64,000 bases of DNA from Streptomyces sp. TLI_053. GTDB taxonomy: Bacteria; Actinomycetota; Actinomycetes; Streptomycetales; Streptomycetaceae. The DNA is taken from the NCBI RefSeq assembly GCF_900105395.1, contig NZ_LT629775.1, positions 5,664,001 through 5,728,000 of the forward strand. The letters are read 5' to 3'. Shown here one piece after another: positions 61,118 to 64,000 of this stretch (its first letter is position 1; each line of letters starts with the position of its first letter). The position numbers and the translations under genes are program-made. A model generated the notes under the pieces. It searched no databases. It saw nothing but the letters and a program-made list of their open reading frames with translations, and had not been told where the DNA came from.

Positions 61118-62644
61118 GTGGCAGCACCCGGTTCCGATCCCCGTTCCCCAGCCCCCGAGCCCGCGTCGGCCGGGGGCGGCGACCCGTCCGCCCCCGGCGA
61201 CGGCAGGCCCCCGTACCGCAGGCTGTACCGCAGCCCGCAGGGGCGGATGCTCGGCGGCGTCGCGCACGGACTGGCCGTCCACCTCGGACTGCCCGTCAGC
61301 TGGGTCCGGATCGCCTTCGTGGTGCTGTTCTTCGCCCAGGGACTCGGCGGGCTGCTGTACGCGGCGTTCTGGTTCGTGGTGCCGATCGGCATCGGCGAGC
61401 CGGCCCCGCGCGGCGGCGGCCCGCACTGGCTGTACGTCAACGGCACCTTCGTCCCGGTGGGTGCCGGGACGGTGGCGGGCGGGGAGCTGGGCAAGGGCGG
61501 CGGCCGGCGCGGCGGGGAGCTGAACAAGGACGGCGGCCGGCGCGGCGGGTGGATCGGCCGGATGCGCGAGGTGCTGCAGCACACGCTCCGCGGCGAGCCG
61601 GTCGAGCTGGGCGAGGCGCCGGCGGCCGCGGCGGCCGGTACCCAGCCGGCCGGTACCGGCCGGGGCCAGCGGCAGGGCGGCCTCGGTCAGCTGGCCGCCC
61701 TGGTGATGCTGGTGATCGGCGTGATCGCGCTGCTCAATGCGCTCAACGTGCAGACCGCCAAGCCGTACACCTGGCCGCTGCTGGCGATCGGCGTCGGTGT
61801 GGCGCTGGTCTGGCGGCAGGCCGACGACTCGCGCTGGCAGCGCTGGTTCGGTCTGGAGGAGGGCGAGAAGCGGCGCGGCGCCTACACCCGGGTCGGCGCG
61901 GGCGTGCTGCTGGTGGTGGCCGGCATCATCGCCTTCCTCGCGACCCAGGGCAGCGGCTCGACCATCGGCTCGGTGGTCGAGGCCTCGCTGGCGGTGCTCG
62001 CGGGTGTGCTGGTGCTGGTGGGGCCGTACGCGCTGCGGATGTGGCAGGACCTCGGCGCCGAGCGCACCGCCCGCATCCGGGCCCAGGAGCGCGCCGAGAT
62101 CGCCGCCCACGTGCACGACTCGGTGCTGCACACGCTGACCCTGATCCAGCGCCGGGCCGAGGACCCCAAGGAGGTGCTGCGGCTCGCCCGCGCCCAGGAG
62201 CGCGAACTGCGGCTGTGGCTCTACCGCCCCGAGGCGGTCGCCGAGGCGGCGCCGGACACCATGGCGGAGAGCCTGCGGGCGGTGGTCGCCGAGGTCGAGG
62301 ACCGGCACGGGGTCCCGGTCGAGGTGGTCGTCGTCGGCGACTGCCCGATGGACGACCGGATCGCGGCCCAGATGCAGGCCGCGAGGGAGGCGACCGTCAA
62401 CGCGGCCAAGTACGGTGGCGGGGGACCGGTCCAGGTCTACGCCGAGGTCGAGGGGAGGACCGTGATGGTGTTCGTCCGCGACCACGGACCGGGTTTCGAC
62501 CCGGACACGGTGCCCGAGGACCGGATGGGCGTACGCGAGTCGATCCTCGGCCGGATGAAGCGCAACGGCGGCACCGCACGGGTGCGGCCCGCGCCGGACG
62601 GCGGGACCGAGGTCGAGCTGGAGATGGAGAGGGCCAATGACTGA
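61118..62644 (+). CDS. PspC-domain sensor histidine kinase (HisKA_3 type)
   Basis: This is a 508-residue membrane kinase. GTG 61118 is preferred (leaderless context); GTG 61085 in frame would add 11 residues. The PspC domain (about 33-95) reads RMLGGVAHGLAVHLGLPVSWVR. Several TMs follow (about 190-215, 225-240, 270-305). The dimerisation helix carries the phospho-acceptor His333 in AAHVHDSVLHTL. The ATPase domain has REATVNAAKY (N box), RDHGPGFD and GVRESILGRM. It overlaps its response regulator by 8 bases, so it makes a cognate pair. Confidence 0.9.
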   Translation: MAAPGSDPRSPAPEPASAGGGDPSAPGDGRPPYRRLYRSPQGRMLGGVAHGLAVHLGLPVSWVRIAFVVLFFAQGLGGLLYAAFWFVVPIGIGEPAPRGGGPHWLYVNGTFVPVGAGTVAGGELGKGGGRRGGELNKDGGRRGGWIGRMREVLQHTLRGEPVELGEAPAAAAAGTQPAGTGRGQRQGGLGQLAALVMLVIGVIALLNALNVQTAKPYTWPLLAIGVGVALVWRQADDSRWQRWFGLEEGEKRRGAYTRVGAGVLLVVAGIIAFLATQGSGSTIGSVVEASLAVLAGVLVLVGPYALRMWQDLGAERTARIRAQERAEIAAHVHDSVLHTLTLIQRRAEDPKEVLRLARAQERELRLWLYRPEAVAEAAPDTMAESLRAVVAEVEDRHGVPVEVVVVGDCPMDDRIAAQMQAAREATVNAAKYGGGGPVQVYAEVEGRTVMVFVRDHGPGFDPDTVPEDRMGVRESILGRMKRNGGTARVRPAPDGGTEVELEMERAND

Positions 62645-63314
62645 GGCAGCGCCGGAGCGCCGGGCGAGGGTCGTGCTGGTGGACGACCACCGGATGTTCC
62701 GGACGGGGGTGAGGGCCGAGATCGGGCGCACCGAGACGACCGGTATCGACGTGGTCGGCGAGGCCGACGACGTGGAGTCCGCGGTCCGGGTGGTGGCCGA
62801 GACGCGGCCGGACGTGGTGCTGCTGGACGTCCACCTGCCCGGCGGGGGCGGCGTCGAGGTGCTGCGGCGCTCGGCCGGGCTGATGGGCGACCCGGGAGGG
62901 GTGCGCTTCCTGGCGCTCTCCGTCTCGGACGCGGCGGAGGACGTGATCGGCGTGATCCGCGGCGGTGCGCGCGGCTACGTCACCAAGACGATCACCGGGA
63001 CCGACCTGGTCGACGCGATCTTCCGGATCGGCGACGGGGACGCGGTCTTCTCGCCCCGGCTGGCCGGGTTCGTGCTGGACGCCTTCGCGGCGACCGACAC
63101 CCCGCCGGTGGACGAGGACCTGGACCGCCTCACCCAGCGCGAGCGCGAGGTGCTGCGGCTGATCGCCCGGGGGTACGCGTACAAGGAGATCGCCAAGCAG
63201 CTGTTCATCTCGGTGAAGACGGTGGAGAGCCACGTCTCGGCGGTGCTGCGCAAGCTCCAGCTGAGCAACCGGCACGAGCTGACCCGCTGGGCGACCGCCC
63301 GCCGGCTGGTCTGA
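62637..63314 (+). CDS. NarL/LuxR-family response regulator
   Basis: This is a 225-residue regulator from ATG 62637. Receiver: Asp16-Asp17 (VLVDDH), phospho-acceptor Asp64 (LLDVHLPGG), Lys near 118 (GYVTKTI). The LuxR-type HTH (about 160-220) reads LTQREREVLRLIARGYAYKEI and VKTVESHVSAVLRKL. It overlaps the kinase gene and is its obvious partner. It is the best candidate to bind the CCCTGA array upstream of the kinase. Confidence 0.94.
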   Translation: MTEAAPERRARVVLVDDHRMFRTGVRAEIGRTETTGIDVVGEADDVESAVRVVAETRPDVVLLDVHLPGGGGVEVLRRSAGLMGDPGGVRFLALSVSDAAEDVIGVIRGGARGYVTKTITGTDLVDAIFRIGDGDAVFSPRLAGFVLDAFAATDTPPVDEDLDRLTQREREVLRLIARGYAYKEIAKQLFISVKTVESHVSAVLRKLQLSNRHELTRWATARRLV

Positions 63315-63345
63315 CCGCCGGCTGGTCCGACCGGCGGCGGCCCCG
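63315..63345 (+). terminator. Hairpin after the response regulator
   Basis: A 7-bp stem CCGCCGG/CCGGCGG (63315-63321 with 63331-63337); weak evidence. Confidence 0.45.
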
Positions 63346-63407
63346 TCCCGCCCCTCCCGGTCCGGGGGGCCGGGCGGGGGCCGGGCGGGGTTGTCGGTGG
63401 GTGGCCA

Positions 63408-63413
63408 TAGACT
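63408..63413 (+). promoter_or_regulatory. Candidate -10 of pcrA
   Basis: TAGACT ends 10 bases before ATG 63424, and no Shine-Dalgarno is seen, which suggests a leaderless or very short-leader transcript. Confidence 0.45.
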
Positions 63414-63423
63414 CGTCATTGCC

Positions 63424-64000
63424 ATGAATAGCCTCTTTGACGACCTCCCGCTCCCCGGTTTCGAGGCCCCCGCCGCCGGGTCGAAGCAGCCCGCGCCGCC
63501 GATCGACGAGGAGCCGCCGCCGTACGAGGACGACGTCCCGTACGACGCCTTCGAGGAGGCGATCCCCGAGGGGCTGTTCCACACCGACCACGCCGCGCAG
63601 GCCGAGCGGGACGCCTTCTACCGCAACGGCGCCGCCCGCCCGGTGATCGACCCGGCGGCGCTGCTGGAGGGCATGAACGACCCGCAGCGCGAGGCCGTGC
63701 TGCACGCCGGCTCGCCGCTGCTGATCGTGGCCGGCGCCGGCTCCGGCAAGACCAGGGTGCTCACCCACCGGATCGCCCACCTGCTCGGCGCCCGCGGAGT
63801 CCAGCCCGGCGAGGTCCTGGCGATCACCTTCACCAACAAGGCGGCCGGCGAGATGCGCGAGCGCGTCGAGCAGCTGGTCGGCCCGCGCGCCCGGGCGATG
63901 TGGGTGTCCACCTTCCACAGCGCCTGTGTGCGGATCCTGCGCCGCGAGTCCAAGGTGCTCGGCTTCACCTCGTCGTTCTCGATCTACGACTCGGCCGACT
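63424..64000 (+). CDS. pcrA: ATP-dependent DNA helicase PcrA/UvrD (3'-truncated by window edge)
   Basis: This is an SF1A 3'-5' helicase for DNA repair and clearing of replication-transcription conflicts. 192 codons are visible. An acidic Pro-rich N-terminal extension (about 1-75) precedes LLEGMNDPQREAVLHAGSPL (Q motif). Walker A is AGAGSGKTR (about 104-112), motif Ia is ITFTNKAAGEM, and FHSACVRILRRES is motif Ic-like. The frame has no stop before the window end. Confidence 0.95.
   Translation, partial: MNSLFDDLPLPGFEAPAAGSKQPAPPIDEEPPPYEDDVPYDAFEEAIPEGLFHTDHAAQAERDAFYRNGAARPVIDPAALLEGMNDPQREAVLHAGSPLLIVAGAGSGKTRVLTHRIAHLLGARGVQPGEVLAITFTNKAAGEMRERVEQLVGPRARAMWVSTFHSACVRILRRESKVLGFTSSFSIYDSAD

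Overview
The window is a GC-rich chromosomal segment from a filamentous actinomycete, almost certainly Streptomycetaceae (Streptomyces or Kitasatospora). The evidence is the codon bias, the frequent GTG starts, the Streptomyces-type -10 boxes (TAGRRT), the presence of whiD and bldM, HrcA/CIRCE control of groES-groEL1, and a cluster of Hanks-type kinases. There is no rRNA, tRNA, CRISPR array, insertion sequence or prophage. All genes look vertically inherited; the Uma2-type gene is the most accessory-looking one.

Region 1 (1-18,950) is the translation block. It holds the 3' end of the S10 cluster (rpsC-rplP-rpmC-rpsQ), the spc cluster (rplN to rplO), secY-adk-map, an mscL channel gene, infA-rpmJ-rpsM-rpsK-rpoA-rplQ-truA, an ABC-F ATPase, rplM-rpsI and glmM. 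Hairpin terminators divide it into several transcription units: after rplO, adk, map, rpsK, rpoA, rplQ and rpsI. rpsD is absent between rpsK and rpoA.

Region 2 (18,950-35,940) carries coaA (opposite strand), glmS, a Uma2-family gene, nnrE/nnrD, alr, an alpha/beta hydrolase, the t6A genes tsaE, tsaB and tsaD with rimI, a small Asp23-independent ABM-like protein, a polysaccharide deacetylase lipoprotein, a THUMP-like methyltransferase and groES-groEL1. Between tsaE and tsaB sit two unexpected genes: a tiny ORF behind an IdeR/DmdR-type iron box, and a membrane protein that resembles an L,D-transpeptidase without its catalytic residues.

Region 3 (35,940-43,000) is the developmental and purine block: a LysR regulator, whiD, bldM (with a sigma-BldN-type promoter), a SigD-like ECF sigma factor, guaB and guaB3. 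The order alr-tsaE-tsaB-rimI-tsaD-groES-groEL1-whiB-sigD-guaB-guaB3-(choD-like) parallels that known from Mycobacterium tuberculosis.

Region 4 (43,000-64,000) is about signalling and the envelope. It has two transmembrane Ser/Thr kinases flanking a membrane-anchored pseudokinase and a PH/SHOCT protein, then succinate-semialdehyde dehydrogenase, an Fe-S-motif GMC oxidoreductase, a zinc-ribbon membrane protein, a ~920-bp gene-free stretch, guaA and a DoxX-Rieske fusion. It ends with a divergent LiaF/LiaS/LiaR-like module with PspC domains on both sides of a promoter region carrying helically phased CCCTGA repeats, and the 5' end of pcrA. The LiaFSR-like module, the iron-box microgene, the pseudokinase and the degenerate transpeptidase are the best places to look for new biology.
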